From Martinezella lusitana (lineage in GTDB: Bacteria; Pseudomonadota; Alphaproteobacteria; Rhizobiales; Rhizobiaceae), in the NCBI RefSeq assembly GCF_014207095.1, contig NZ_JACHBG010000006.1:289233-353232 (forward strand): DNA of 64,000 nt, read 5' to 3'. The translations under genes were made by a program, and so were the position numbers. The notes beneath the pieces are model-generated. The model worked only from the letters and a program-made list of their open reading frames with translations, was not told where the DNA came from and searched no databases. Positions 45,554-54,877 of the stretch are shown here, piece after piece. Every line of letters starts with the position of its first letter. The first letter of the stretch is position 1.

Positions 45554-46450
45554 ATGTCGCAGAAAAACGAGATCCCGAATTTCTTTGTCTATGGCGAGCC
45601 AAGCCGTGTGCTTGACATCGGCTTTCTGCATGTGGAGACGGTCATGGACCGGAAAACACTGCATTTCGGGCACGTGGCGGCGCATAAGCACCCATCTATG
45701 GGGCAGATCACCTATTGGTTCAAAGGTGGCGGTCGCTATCGTATTGAGGATGAAACTTGGAATTTTTCCGCTCCGACGATCAGCTTCGTCCCAAGCAACA
45801 TCATTCATGGATTCGAGGTTGACGATCAGTCCGACGCCATTGTGGTCTCGGTATCGGACGATACGTTGAAGACGCTTGCCTCTCAGGTGGACCTCGGCCT
45901 CGATGCGCCGACATTTCTGACGGGGCGGCCGGAAGATCCATCCTGGAAGCGGGTCGATGCGCTGCTTGAAATGGTGAGCGCCGAATATGCGGATCGTGGC
46001 GGGCAGAACGAGAAAGTCATATTGGGATTGGTTGGCGTCGTGCTCTCGTTGGTGGGGCGCCTTGGCGGCAGCGCGGCGCTTCCGCAAGCCTCACCGACCG
46101 TTGCCCTTGCGCTGGCGCTTAGAAGCGCCATCGATCGCCATTATCGGAGCGATTGGCCGGTCGGCCGCTACGTCGAACTGCTTGCCACCACACCTCATCT
46201 ACTCGACAAGGCCGCGCGCGAGGTTTTCGGGCTTACCGTCAAGGAACTGCTGCTCGAGCGGCGTCTGCTGGAGGCCAAGCGCCTGTTGATGTTCACGATC
46301 CGCTCGGTCGAGGATGTCGGCCGGGAAGTTGGCTTTGAGGATCCGGCCTACTTCTCGCGGTTCTTCCGCAAGCGGATGGGAGAGGCTCCGGCCGCGTGGC
46401 GACGTCGGAATGTGGAGCGAAGCTCGATCGGCGGCGATGCCGAGATATGA
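45554..46450 (+). CDS. hpaA: HpaA-type AraC regulator of 4-hydroxyphenylacetate catabolism
   Basis: The 298-aa AraC-family activator has an N-terminal cupin (NFFVYGEPSRVLDIGFLHVE, HKHPSMGQITYWFKGGG) and C-terminal helices with VGREVGFEDPAYFSRFFRKRMG. This resembles HpaA, which activates hpaBC in response to hydroxyphenylacetates. It is divergent from hpaB. ATG 45554 is the only possible start before an in-frame stop at 45530, although the strong AAAGGAGG at 45522 is far from it. Confidence 0.85.
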   Translation: MSQKNEIPNFFVYGEPSRVLDIGFLHVETVMDRKTLHFGHVAAHKHPSMGQITYWFKGGGRYRIEDETWNFSAPTISFVPSNIIHGFEVDDQSDAIVVSVSDDTLKTLASQVDLGLDAPTFLTGRPEDPSWKRVDALLEMVSAEYADRGGQNEKVILGLVGVVLSLVGRLGGSAALPQASPTVALALALRSAIDRHYRSDWPVGRYVELLATTPHLLDKAAREVFGLTVKELLLERRLLEAKRLLMFTIRSVEDVGREVGFEDPAYFSRFFRKRMGEAPAAWRRRNVERSSIGGDAEI

Positions 46451-46520
46451 ACGCAGACGCGGCAGTTTCCAGTGGGTATGACCGTGCCATCAAGGGCCTG
46501 ATGCGCGATCTCGCTGCGGC

Positions 46521-47366
46521 TCAACTTCTGCTGTAGCGTTGGCGAAACTCGCGCGGTGTACAGTTTTCCCGCTCGTGAAACAGACGCGAGAAGTAGAACG
46601 CGTCGACGATCCCAACCTTGGAGGCGACGAGTTCGATCTTGTCGTCCGTCGTCGCTAACAGCTCCTTGGCGTGGTCCATGCGCAGCCGAAGCTGAAAAGC
46701 CTTTGGCGGCAACCCAATTTCCGCCAGAAATTTCCGACGCAGCGTTGCCGGCGACATGCCGTGCTCGGCCGCAAAAGCCGTCATGTCGAGAGGCTGCATT
46801 GCTTTCTTGCGAAGCGCGTCGATGATCTCGGAGAGATCGGCTCCATCTGCTTGCGAAGGCTTTGTTTGACTGACCTGATGGGCCGCGAGAATGACGATCT
46901 GATGCAGCACTGAAGCTGCCGAGGCACTGGCAAGTGGGGTATCTTCGAGCAGATTGGCGTGAAGGGCGCTGAAGAGGCGTTGCATACGGTCGAGGTTGCG
47001 TAAAGAAGCGATCGGATTCTGCTCATTGATAAGCCGTAGCCGCAGGAAATCGCGGACGAGCGAGCCTTCGAAAAGCACCCATCGCTCACTCCAGCCATCC
47101 GTATCCGGGCCGTAGGAGTGTTGCCTGTTCGGGAAGAGCCAGAAAAGGGCAGGGCCTTCTACGCTCCTACGACCGACGGCATCGGTTTCAAGATGCCCGT
47201 TGCCTTGCTCTATCAGAACGGCGGCATAGCTCGGCAGCTTTCGGGCTTTCACCCAATGAGCGACGTGCTGCCTCCCGCTGCCGATAATGGCCAGTCCTCC
47301 CATGGCCTCAAGAGGTGACCGATAGATGGCGTCTGTCGTTTCCATGGTGAGCGAAAAGTCCAGCAT
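46521..47366 (-). CDS. AraC-family regulator
   Basis: The 281-aa protein has an N-terminal AraC-type cupin (ALFWLFPNRQHSYGPDTDGWSERW) and C-terminal helix-turn-helix pair (DMTAFAAEHGMSPATLRRKFL, VASKVGIVDAFYFSRLFHERE). GGAGGA precedes ATG 47366. It is divergent from the PhyH-family oxygenase gene at 47443 across 76 bp and probably controls it. No tie to the hpa island is visible beyond adjacency to hpaA. Confidence 0.82.
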   Translation of the reverse strand: MLDFSLTMETTDAIYRSPLEAMGGLAIIGSGRQHVAHWVKARKLPSYAAVLIEQGNGHLETDAVGRRSVEGPALFWLFPNRQHSYGPDTDGWSERWVLFEGSLVRDFLRLRLINEQNPIASLRNLDRMQRLFSALHANLLEDTPLASASAASVLHQIVILAAHQVSQTKPSQADGADLSEIIDALRKKAMQPLDMTAFAAEHGMSPATLRRKFLAEIGLPPKAFQLRLRMDHAKELLATTDDKIELVASKVGIVDAFYFSRLFHERENCTPREFRQRYSRS

Positions 47367-47442
47367 GATTTTCCTCCATGTAGGAAAGCAGTTCTTTTCG
47401 CTAGATTCAATGGGTCTTCAACTCTTGTAGCGGGCGAGTGAA

Positions 47443-48372
47443 ATGTCGATTTCCATGGGGGTGACGCACAGAGACGGGAAAGGCCCCAGTCTCGTGGCGA
47501 ATGGGAAACAGCTGTCGACGACGGCAGATCGGCTCGGTTACCTCACTCCGACCGATCCGGGTATCGGGGTCGCCGCGATCCGCTGGCTTTATGAAGAGAA
47601 CGGATATGTCTGGTTGAAAGGCTTTCTGCCGCGAAGCGAGGTGATCGAGTTCCGGGGCTGGGTATTCAGCCATCTGGCGGCAACCGGCCTCATCGCATCC
47701 GGCACGGACCCGCGCGACGGGATCGCTTCTGCGATCACTCCGGATAGCAAAGCGGTGGACCGCTATTTGATGGCCTTGGTCCGTTCCGTCGCCTATGAGG
47801 GGTTCTGCGCGCAGCCGCGTATGGCCCGTTTCATGGATGAATTCCTGGCGGGCATCTCCTACCTGCACAAGCGCAAGATCATGCGCCATGTTCGGCCGGG
47901 TACGACGACGGCAACGCCGGCGCACTATGATCTCGTCTATCTTCGGGGCGGCACCAGTCGGGTCGTGACGGCATGGATCCCGATCGGAGACATTCCGGTC
48001 GAAATGGGTGGGCTGACCTATCTCGAAGGCTCGCATGCCATCGGCGCGCGAATGGAGCGCGACTTCGCCGAACAGAACAGCGACCTTAGCCCCGAGGAGC
48101 GCGTGAGCGCTTACAATCGCAACATGACAGAGGGCGGGTGGGTCTCGAAGGACCTGCCTGACATGGCAGAGCGTTTCGACACGCGCTGGCTGATCGCCGA
48201 CTACGAGGCCGGCGACGTGATGTTGCATTCGCCCTTCATGATTCATGCCTCGACGACCAATCAGGATGAGCGCCAGCGACTGCGTCTGTCCACCGACATC
48301 CGCTATCAGAATGTAGAGGATGAGATCGACGTTCGCTGGAACAACCATTGGTCGCTTGGCGACATGCTCTAA
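47443..48372 (+). CDS. Phytanoyl-CoA dioxygenase (PhyH)-family protein
   Basis: The 309-aa protein has the Fe(II)/2-oxoglutarate oxygenase facial triad HYD (His161, Asp163) and distal His268 in FMIHAST, with a 2-oxoglutarate-binding Arg in RQRLRLSTD. The GGLTYLEGSH motif lies near residue 189. Such enzymes hydroxylate small molecules. The divergent AraC gene suggests an inducible catabolic or modifying role. The substrate is unknown. The start ATG 47443 has only a weak ribosome site. Confidence 0.82.
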   Translation: MSISMGVTHRDGKGPSLVANGKQLSTTADRLGYLTPTDPGIGVAAIRWLYEENGYVWLKGFLPRSEVIEFRGWVFSHLAATGLIASGTDPRDGIASAITPDSKAVDRYLMALVRSVAYEGFCAQPRMARFMDEFLAGISYLHKRKIMRHVRPGTTTATPAHYDLVYLRGGTSRVVTAWIPIGDIPVEMGGLTYLEGSHAIGARMERDFAEQNSDLSPEERVSAYNRNMTEGGWVSKDLPDMAERFDTRWLIADYEAGDVMLHSPFMIHASTTNQDERQRLRLSTDIRYQNVEDEIDVRWNNHWSLGDML

Positions 48373-48400
48373 CAGGACCAAGCCAGCACAGATCCGGATG

Positions 48401-48422
48401 CCGGCCGAAGTGGGGAGGCCGG
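48401..48422. terminator. Inverted repeat between convergent genes
   Basis: CCGGCC (48401-48406) and GGCCGG (48417-48422) with a 10-base loop lie between the PhyH and glycosyltransferase-like stops. No T tract is present. Confidence 0.35.
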
Positions 48423-48428
48423 TTCCGG

Positions 48429-49193
48429 TCAGCGACCGCTACACAGGATGCGCTCTATCTCATCGATGCGGTCGCGGCGGCGTTTCAGGCGTTTGCCGAT
48501 GCGGCCGAACCAGCGCTTGCGCTTCTTTGCCTCCCGGCTGGCCTGAAGTTGCTCGATATAGACCTCGGCGACGCTTTCGTTTTCGACACGATCGAAAATC
48601 CAGCAGAAGGAGACGGGCAGCTTGACGACGCGAAACTGCGGATGAACGCTCTTTTCATCCTCGGCAATGATATGTTCGAGAACGAGCTGATCCCACATCT
48701 CGGGATTGGCAACGCATCCCTGCCGCCAGAGTTCCAGAAGCTGCGCCGCCGCCGGCGTGTCGTTGATCAGGATCGTCGCGCTGACCAGACGGCCGTTGGT
48801 CTCATAGTAAGCGGCAATATCGCAATCGAGTTTACGAAGTTCCGGCCAGGGATTGCGATGGAAGACGGCGTCGACATCGACGTATAGCAGCGGTCCGCGC
48901 AACCTTGATCTTTCTTGCGTGAGAAAGCCGGGTTTGAGGCCTGCATTGAGCACCCAGCTTCCGGCGCTGGGCAATGCTGTCGCAAGGACCTTCAGGCCGA
49001 TCCTCTCGGCTGAACGGGCCATGCGCTTCTCTTCCTGTTCGTAGAAGCTGCCGGCGGTGAAGAAAGCCACCACAGGACCATCGGCGTCGGTCGCTGCGGA
49101 TTTGCGCCTCTCCAGATCTTGCCGGGCAGGGAACGGGACGATGAGCGCGCGCTGCTGGGCTGTCCAGGGGCGCACCATGTTGAATATATTCAA
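48429..49193 (-). CDS. Putative GT-A-type glycosyltransferase
   Basis: The 254-aa protein contains LYVDVDAVFHRNPWPEL with a DxD (Asp106, Asp108), similar to nucleotide-diphospho-sugar transferase domains. It has VVAFFTAGSFYEQEEKRMARSAE upstream (read in pieces) and PEMWDQLVLEHII later. The C-terminus is very basic (KKRKRWFGRIGKRLKRRRDR in part) and may bind membrane or nucleic acid. There is no signal peptide. The family call is tentative; no neighbour suggests an acceptor. Confidence 0.5.
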   Translation of the reverse strand: MNIFNMVRPWTAQQRALIVPFPARQDLERRKSAATDADGPVVAFFTAGSFYEQEEKRMARSAERIGLKVLATALPSAGSWVLNAGLKPGFLTQERSRLRGPLLYVDVDAVFHRNPWPELRKLDCDIAAYYETNGRLVSATILINDTPAAAQLLELWRQGCVANPEMWDQLVLEHIIAEDEKSVHPQFRVVKLPVSFCWIFDRVENESVAEVYIEQLQASREAKKRKRWFGRIGKRLKRRRDRIDEIERILCSGR

Positions 49194-49435
49194 GAAGGCA
49201 CCTTCGGGGCTTTGTCTATTCGTTCAATGGCCTGCTCCGCAATTCGCGATCTGTGTCAGGTCCGTTTTGCATTTCCGTTGATATTGGCGGTCGGCCCACT
49301 TGCACGCCCCCGGTGTGTCGCAGGTCAGATTGAGAGTTCGCTTGAGCGATTTGGGCTAATGGCTAGTCGGAAGGTGACCTCGCTTATGGTAATATTGGAT
49401 TGGCAAACCGTTTGATCTTCGCTAATCCGGTCTGT

Positions 49436-49603
49436 ATGTCCGATAATGTTGTCAAATTTGAGCGCCGTCCCAAGCCGAAGCCGCCAAGGCAAATACCGCC
49501 ATGGCGGAAGCGCCTGCTGGTCGCCGTCGCCATCGTCCTATTTTTCCTAGCGGCCTTTGCTTACTTCTCGCTGAAAGGCGGCCCGGCAGGTCACGCTTTC
49601 TAA
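49436..49603 (+). CDS. Small single-pass membrane protein
   Basis: The 55-aa protein has a basic proline-rich N-terminus (VVKFERRPKPKPPRQIPPW), one transmembrane helix (about residues 24-43, LLVAVAIVLFFLAAFAYF) and a short tail. The basic side before the helix predicts a cytoplasmic N-terminus. Similar tiny proteins occur in Rhizobiaceae, as far as I recall. ATG 49436 is chosen because upstream codons look untranslated. Function unknown. Confidence 0.6.
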   Translation: MSDNVVKFERRPKPKPPRQIPPWRKRLLVAVAIVLFFLAAFAYFSLKGGPAGHAF

Positions 49604-49906
49604 GGATACGGCACCATTTTTCTATGATTTCCGACATCCGCTGGATGCTCGGCGGGGGCGGTGAATAGCGAGTCGCAGCCCTTGGTGGCTTGCTGTGATT
49701 TATGCAAGCATTGACAAGTACGCAACCAAGCTCCGTACACGAGCTCGAGATCCTTCAGCCCTCGATGTGCAAGCCATGCAATCCGGGCACGCCTGACCTT
49801 GATTGGAGGCCCCGGGGGCTTGAATCTGAAATTCCCTCTTCTTAGCTGTCTAGTATTCGAGGCTTCATGAGCTCGATATCCATCACGTCTATTTGGAGTG
49901 GTCAAA
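49604..49906. other. Gene-free region of about 300 bp
   Basis: No coding frame with supporting ribosome site, no tRNA and no strong hairpin were seen. A short GC palindrome lies near 49808. The promoter for the gene at 49907 presumably lies here. Confidence 0.4.
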
Positions 49907-50197
49907 ATGGAAGACAGAACCAGAGTAATAGAAGAGTTGAGCGTTGAAGAACGCGAGGAAATCCTGATCGATGCCGCTTTGACATTGGAAGATGCCGCAA
50001 ACGAAGCGTTGGTTGAAGGCGACAAGCAGTTCGCGGCGTTTTCGAACAATATGGCCGAGGCGATCCGCATTCACGCGGATGAGCTCGCCCGCGATGATCC
50101 GGAAAGTGCAGACAAGGTGCTGCAACAGGCCACTGAGGTCATCTCCCAGTTCAAGGCCAGCCATCCGTATCGAATGATCAGCACGGCTGTTCACTAA
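49907..50197 (+). CDS. Small helical hypothetical protein
   Basis: The 96-aa acidic protein is predicted all-helical (VIEELSVEEREEILIDAAL, DAANEALVEGDKQFAAFSNN, ADKVLQQATEVISQFKA). ATG 49907 has GGAG 8 bases upstream; a GTG at 49898 is an alternative. I do not recognise a family. It is followed after 53 bp by a DUF1269 gene, and the two may be co-transcribed. Confidence 0.6.
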   Translation: MEDRTRVIEELSVEEREEILIDAALTLEDAANEALVEGDKQFAAFSNNMAEAIRIHADELARDDPESADKVLQQATEVISQFKASHPYRMISTAVH

Positions 50198-50250
50198 TCG
50201 CGGCGGTGCACTATCTGCCGTCACGTCGACACGACCCTGGAGGATTTTTG

Positions 50251-50793
50251 ATGTCTGAACTCGTGGTGCTTGGTTTTGATGATGCCGACAAGGCGGATGC
50301 CGTTCTCAATCGTCTCGTTCAGCTAGAGAAGGAATATCTGATCGATCTGGAAGACGCCGTCATTGCGGTCAGAGACGAAACTGGCAAGGTTCGTCTCAAG
50401 CAAAGCGTCAATCTCACTGCTGCGGGTGCGGCAAGCGGCGGCCTATCGGGCGCCCTTTGGGGGTCTCTGGTCGGCCTGCTGTTTCTGAATCCGCTGGCAG
50501 GCCTGGTTGTCGGCGGCGCGCTCGGCGCGGGATCCGGCGCATTGGCCGGATCGATGGCGGATTACGGTATCGACGACGACCTCATCAAGAGGCTGGCTGA
50601 CACCATCCCTGCAAAAAGCTCAGCGCTTTTCCTGCTGATCCGCAAGGTCCAGCCTGAGAAGGTGCTGGCCGAGTTTAAGGGCGATCACGCGCGCCTGCTT
50701 CGCACCTCGCTTTCGCCGGAGCAAGAAGATCGGCTGCGGCAAGCGCTTCTCGACGACACGCTGACGCCATCCGCCGCCCCAGCCACGGCGTGA
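50251..50793 (+). CDS. DUF1269-family membrane protein
   Basis: The 180-aa protein has a ferredoxin-like N-terminal part (ELVVLGFDDADKADAVLNRL, IDLEDAVIAVRDETGKVRLKQ). A glycine-rich double membrane segment follows (residues about 60-110, ALWGSLVGLLFLNPLAGLVVGGALGAGSGALAG in parts), and then SSALFLLIRKV. This matches COG4803/DUF1269. CTGGAGG precedes ATG 50251. Members are often stress-associated; the role is unknown. Confidence 0.82.
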   Translation: MSELVVLGFDDADKADAVLNRLVQLEKEYLIDLEDAVIAVRDETGKVRLKQSVNLTAAGAASGGLSGALWGSLVGLLFLNPLAGLVVGGALGAGSGALAGSMADYGIDDDLIKRLADTIPAKSSALFLLIRKVQPEKVLAEFKGDHARLLRTSLSPEQEDRLRQALLDDTLTPSAAPATA

Positions 50794-51042
50794 TCCGCGG
50801 ATCTCAAGGCTCGTCGCATATTGGAGCCCGTACGACTTCAGCGGTTGTTCGGGCTTTCATCTTATAGAGCCTTGATGGCGTGCGGCGCAGGCCATCTGCA
50901 CGCGTCCACCTTCTTTCCTACTGGAGAAATTGCTGCCATTGTCCGGCGAAGGTGCGGCTGCTGATGCCGCCACACTCGAAGGGGAGGGGCAAGACCCCGC
51001 ACGGCCATTGTCAACACACGTCTACACCCGTGAGGCCGCGCG

Positions 51043-52158
51043 ATGATCGAGCCCGCATCTCGTCAAAGCGGACCTCCGCCTCCACCGAAAACCTCGACGT
51101 TTCAGACCAAGCGCGCAGCCATACAGGCGTTGCGGGTCATGATCGCCTGTACGGTCACCTATGCTGTTTCCCAGTTGCTCCACCTTCAGCAGGGCTATTG
51201 GGCTGTGTTTACGGTACTGATTGTCATGCAGGCTTCGGTCGGTGCCACAGCCGGCATGGCCGTCGACCGTCTGGTTGCGACGGTCGCCGGTGCGGTGCTT
51301 GGCGGCATAGCCGTGTTTCTGACGCCGCACGAGCCGCTTCCCATAGGGGTCGCACTGATCAGTGTCGTCGGGTTTGCAAGTTTCGTTTCCGTGCGAGCGC
51401 CGCGCTTGAAAAACGCAGGTTTGACGGCCGCGATCGTAATGTTGACGCATTCGCAGGCGGTTCCGGTGGAGGTTTTCGTGATTGACCGGATCGCGGAAAT
51501 CACACTGGGAGGTGTCATCGGCGTGCTCGCCAGCCTCTTCATCCTGCCGACCCGTTCGCGAACCGTTGTGCTCGATCGCTTCGCATCGGCGCTCGATGTG
51601 ATGGCCCAGATCATGCGGATGCTTGCGGCTGCAGCTGAAAAGGGCGAAGCGGTGTCGGCGGCGGAGGCCAATATCGGGCTGCGGCAATCGCTGGTGGCAA
51701 CGGAAGCGTTGCTGACCGATGCACAGCGCGAGCGATCTCTATGGCTGGCAAAGCAGGGAATTTCCGACGCCATTCCGCGTTCGCTGTGGCGCATTCGCAA
51801 TGACATGACCTATGTCAGCCACCTGTTCGAAGCGCCTTTTCCCGTTGAAGTGGTCGAGGCGATCGGGCCACAGGCTGCACTGGTTCTGCGCGCCCAAGCC
51901 GCCTTTGCCGAGGCTTGCGGGAAAGCACTGAGAGAGGGAGGCGATATCGATTCAGATCGTCTGTCCGATGCGGACAGTGCTTTCCAAGCGGTCTTCGACG
52001 CATTTCAGCATTCCGAGGCTGCCCAATCGGTCGCTTTCAGCGACAGCGGGCGTTTGTTCGGCTTCGATTTCACCCTGCGCCGAATACGACAAAATTTCCT
52101 CGATCTCGCCGACCGCATCCGAGAAAGCCGCGGCGATGAAAGCGAACGGCCGACTTGA
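51043..52158 (+). CDS. FUSC-family membrane protein (aromatic acid exporter-like)
   Basis: The 371-aa protein has an N-terminal block of about six hydrophobic segments (QALRVMIACTVTYAVSQLLHL, GYWAVFTVLIVMQASVGAT) typical of FUSC/YccS/AaeB-like proteins. A soluble helical C-terminal half follows. Family members export aromatic acids such as fusaric or hydroxybenzoic acids. Export of overflow aromatic acids would fit a strain with this catabolic island, but no direct link is visible. The gene stands alone and ends in a terminator. Confidence 0.8.
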   Translation: MIEPASRQSGPPPPPKTSTFQTKRAAIQALRVMIACTVTYAVSQLLHLQQGYWAVFTVLIVMQASVGATAGMAVDRLVATVAGAVLGGIAVFLTPHEPLPIGVALISVVGFASFVSVRAPRLKNAGLTAAIVMLTHSQAVPVEVFVIDRIAEITLGGVIGVLASLFILPTRSRTVVLDRFASALDVMAQIMRMLAAAAEKGEAVSAAEANIGLRQSLVATEALLTDAQRERSLWLAKQGISDAIPRSLWRIRNDMTYVSHLFEAPFPVEVVEAIGPQAALVLRAQAAFAEACGKALREGGDIDSDRLSDADSAFQAVFDAFQHSEAAQSVAFSDSGRLFGFDFTLRRIRQNFLDLADRIRESRGDESERPT

Positions 52159-52176
52159 GCACGCCGGCCGTTCGCT
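52141..52176. terminator. Bidirectional terminator between FUSC and manD
   Basis: AGCGAACGGCCG (52141-52152) and CGGCCGTTCGCT (52165-52176) form a perfect 12-bp stem overlapping the FUSC stop at 52156-52158. Confidence 0.75.
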
Positions 52177-52181
52177 GAGCA

Positions 52182-53384
52182 TCACCAACTCCACATGGTT
52201 CCATCCGACAGCCGTGCCACGTCGAGATAGGCTCGCCGATAGGGGTATTTTTCAGCAGCCTTCTCATCAATATCGACGCCGTGTCCCGGCTTCTCGCCAC
52301 TATAGAGCTGGCCGTCCTTCAGATGCCATTCGTGTGGGAAGACGTTCTTCGCTTCATCCGGATGGAAGGCATATTCCTGGATCCCGAAATTCGGCACCCA
52401 GCGATCGAAATGCAGCGCCGCACCCATGGTGATCGGCGACATGTCAGCCGCGCCATGGCAGGCGGTGCGGATATGATAGAGGCCCGCAAGATCGGCGATG
52501 CGCCGCACATGGGTTATGCCGCCGGCATGCAGCGGCGTTGTACGAATATAGTCGATTAGCTGCTCCTGGATCAGCTGGCGGCAATCGTGGATCGAGTTGA
52601 AGACTTCGCCGAGTGCGAGCGGCGTGGTGGAGTGCTGCCGGATAAGCCGGAAGGACTCCTGATTTTCGGCCGGAACCGCGTCTTCGAGCCAGAAGAGCCT
52701 GTGGCGTTCCACCTCCTTCGCAAGCGCTGCCGCCTCTTGCGGGGTCAGGCGATGATGAACGTCGTGCAGAAGGTGAAGATCATAGCCGAAGCGATCGCGC
52801 AGATGGTCGAGAAGCTTCGGCAGGAACCGCAGATAGGTGGGCGTGTCCCAAAGCGTTTCGCGCGGCTTGTCCTCTGCTTGCGCGAGCGAGCCGACCTTTT
52901 CGACGCCGTAAGTCACCGGTAGGCCAGGAACGGCGCTTTGCACGCGAATTGCCTTCCAGCCCTCTTCCTTGAAGGCGGCAACCTTGTCGACCGTCTCCTC
53001 GATCGTCTCGCCATTTGCATGGGTGTAGGCGAGCATATGCGTGCGGCTGGCACCGCCGAGCAACTGGTAGAGCGGCATGTTGGCCGCCTTGGCCTTGATG
53101 TCCCATAGTGCCACGTCGACGGCGGCGATCGCCGCCATGGTAATCGGGCCGCGGCGCCAATAGGCGCCCTTGTAGAAATATTGCCAGATGTCCTCGATCT
53201 GCGACGCATCGCGGCCGATGAGGCAGGGAACGAGATGATCCTGCAGGTAGGAGGCGACGGCCAGCTCGCGGCCGTTCACCGTTGCATCGCCGATGCCGTA
53301 AATCCCGTCATCGGTTTCGATTTTGAGGGTGACGAAGTTGCGCCCAGGCGAGCAGACGATGACCTTCGCATTGGTGATTTTCAT
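52182..53384 (-). CDS. manD: D-mannonate dehydratase-family enolase (ManD/RspA)
   Basis: The 400-aa enolase-superfamily protein (mandelate racemase group) opens [18 protein letters not shown] and has [25 protein letters not shown] in parts. The metal and acid/base regions include [23 protein letters not shown] and LGEVFNS, and the sequence ends in MWSW. ManD proteins dehydrate D-mannonate (or D-gluconate) to 2-keto-3-deoxygluconate. ATG 53384 has AGGAAAGG upstream. It follows the ACS-type MFS gene by 29 bp, forming an uptake and dehydration unit. Confidence 0.88.
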   Translation of the reverse strand: MKITNAKVIVCSPGRNFVTLKIETDDGIYGIGDATVNGRELAVASYLQDHLVPCLIGRDASQIEDIWQYFYKGAYWRRGPITMAAIAAVDVALWDIKAKAANMPLYQLLGGASRTHMLAYTHANGETIEETVDKVAAFKEEGWKAIRVQSAVPGLPVTYGVEKVGSLAQAEDKPRETLWDTPTYLRFLPKLLDHLRDRFGYDLHLLHDVHHRLTPQEAAALAKEVERHRLFWLEDAVPAENQESFRLIRQHSTTPLALGEVFNSIHDCRQLIQEQLIDYIRTTPLHAGGITHVRRIADLAGLYHIRTACHGAADMSPITMGAALHFDRWVPNFGIQEYAFHPDEAKNVFPHEWHLKDGQLYSGEKPGHGVDIDEKAAEKYPYRRAYLDVARLSDGTMWSW

Positions 53385-53413
53385 GGGAAACCTTTCCTGG
53401 TCTTTAAACGAAA

Positions 53414-54727
53414 TCATGCCTTCGGATCGGGGATCTGCTCGATGCGACCGAGGACGAAGACATAGGAGACGATGCCGATCGCCAGCATCACACCTGCCAG
53501 CAGGAAGGCACGACTGAAGGATTGCGTGGCCCCGACGATGAAGCCGGTGATGATCGGAGCGGCAATGCCGGTTACGCTGTTAAGGAAGTTCATGATGCCG
53601 CCGACGGTGGCGGCACCGCCCCTCGGCGCGATGAGAGCGGGGATAGACCATCCGGCCGGTGCAGCCGCGGCAAGGCCACTCAGAGAGATTGTGATCCAGA
53701 GGATCGCCCAATAGGGATCGGCAGTCAGTCCGGCGCCGACTACGGCCAGACCCATCAGCATGCCGAGGACGATGATCGTCTTGCGTACCCGGGATTCGTC
53801 GAGACCCTTGCGGATGAAGTGGTCGATCAGCCAGCCGCCGATCAGAAGGTCTGAAGCCGTGGCAAAGATCCAGGGAATTGTCGTGAAGCTTGCCGACTTC
53901 AGAATATCCATATGCATCTCCTTCACAAGATAACCCGGGAGCCAGAAGATGAAGAGGGCAAAGGCGTAGCCATAGGCGGCAAAGCCGATCGAAAGGCCCC
54001 AGACCTTGCGATTGCGCAGGAGATAGCCGAGCATGCCAACGGCATTGGCGGAGGCCTCGCCTTCCTGCGCCGCACCACCGGCCTTCAGATAGGTGCGTTC
54101 CTCGTTCGAGAGATTCCTGTCGGCTCCGGGGTCGCGATAGAATAGCCAAAACAGTGCGAAGAAAACGAAGCTGATGATCGCCGTGGCGATGAAGCCGCCG
54201 CGCCAGCCGAAGTGGAGCATCAGGAAGGCGACCAGCGGAATGGCGATGACATTGGAGAATTTTGCAGCCGCATCAAAGAGAGCCGTTGCAAGCCCGCGCT
54301 CATGGCGCGGAAACCAATAGCCGGTTGCCTTCGAGTTGGCAGGGAAGCCGGGTGTTTCGGCGACGCCGAGAAGCATGCGTGAAAGAAAGAGCGTCTGCAT
54401 GCCGGTCGAGAAGGCCGTGATGATGGAAGCAACACCCCAGGAGAATGTACTCCAGCGCATGACGCGCTGGACGCCGAACCGGTCAAGCAGCATGCCCACG
54501 GGGATTTGCAGGAAGCCATATGTCCAGCCGAAGGCGCTGAAAAGTATGCCCATCTCAGCCGGGCCGATGTGAAAGTCGTCCTGGATGAAGGGCGAGGCGA
54601 CCGTCAGGTTCACCCGGTCGAAATAGTTGACGAGAACGCCGAGCGCTAACAGGGCGCCGATCCACCAACGGCGATTGGTGGATGGCCGCTGCATCGTCGC
54701 GGCAGTGGTTGAGTGTTCGATTGTCAT
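53414..54727 (-). CDS. MFS transporter, ACS (hexuronate/aldonate) family
   Basis: The 437-aa protein has 12 hydrophobic segments and the ACS pattern [39 protein letters not shown], and [19 protein letters not shown]. These transporters import anionic sugars such as glucarate, galactonate or hexuronates with protons. ATG 54727 with GGGAGG upstream is chosen; the upstream extension to 54898 overlaps the GntR gene. Its link to manD indicates an aldonate or hexuronate substrate. Confidence 0.88.
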   Translation of the reverse strand: MTIEHSTTAATMQRPSTNRRWWIGALLALGVLVNYFDRVNLTVASPFIQDDFHIGPAEMGILFSAFGWTYGFLQIPVGMLLDRFGVQRVMRWSTFSWGVASIITAFSTGMQTLFLSRMLLGVAETPGFPANSKATGYWFPRHERGLATALFDAAAKFSNVIAIPLVAFLMLHFGWRGGFIATAIISFVFFALFWLFYRDPGADRNLSNEERTYLKAGGAAQEGEASANAVGMLGYLLRNRKVWGLSIGFAAYGYAFALFIFWLPGYLVKEMHMDILKSASFTTIPWIFATASDLLIGGWLIDHFIRKGLDESRVRKTIIVLGMLMGLAVVGAGLTADPYWAILWITISLSGLAAAAPAGWSIPALIAPRGGAATVGGIMNFLNSVTGIAAPIITGFIVGATQSFSRAFLLAGVMLAIGIVSYVFVLGRIEQIPDPKA

Positions 54728-54740
54728 GAATCCTCCCATA

Positions 54741-54771
54741 TGAAATATCACGCTACTAATCTGAAATTTCA
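54741..54771. promoter_or_regulatory. Two TGAAATWTCA palindromes, candidate GntR operators
   Basis: TGAAATATCA (54741-54750) and TGAAATTTCA (54762-54771; perfect palindrome) lie 21 bases apart, two helical turns, between the MFS and GntR genes. This is a likely operator pair for the GntR protein. Confidence 0.55.
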
Positions 54772-54877
54772 CATGAGGCAATAATTTTGATATATGCAGC
54801 CGAAAGTCAATGCCGATCCAGGTTGATCGGATGTGGGACGCGACGGCTGGGCCGGGCGGGAAAAGATCGACTGCGCG

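Noticed and set aside
49204..49435. Possible tRNA or small RNA in the spacer before 49436
   Set aside because: No cloverleaf, CCA end or conserved T-loop sequence could be seen.
50880..51485. A 201-codon plus-strand frame before and within the FUSC gene
   Set aside because: It overlaps the FUSC gene in another frame and has no recognisable domain.
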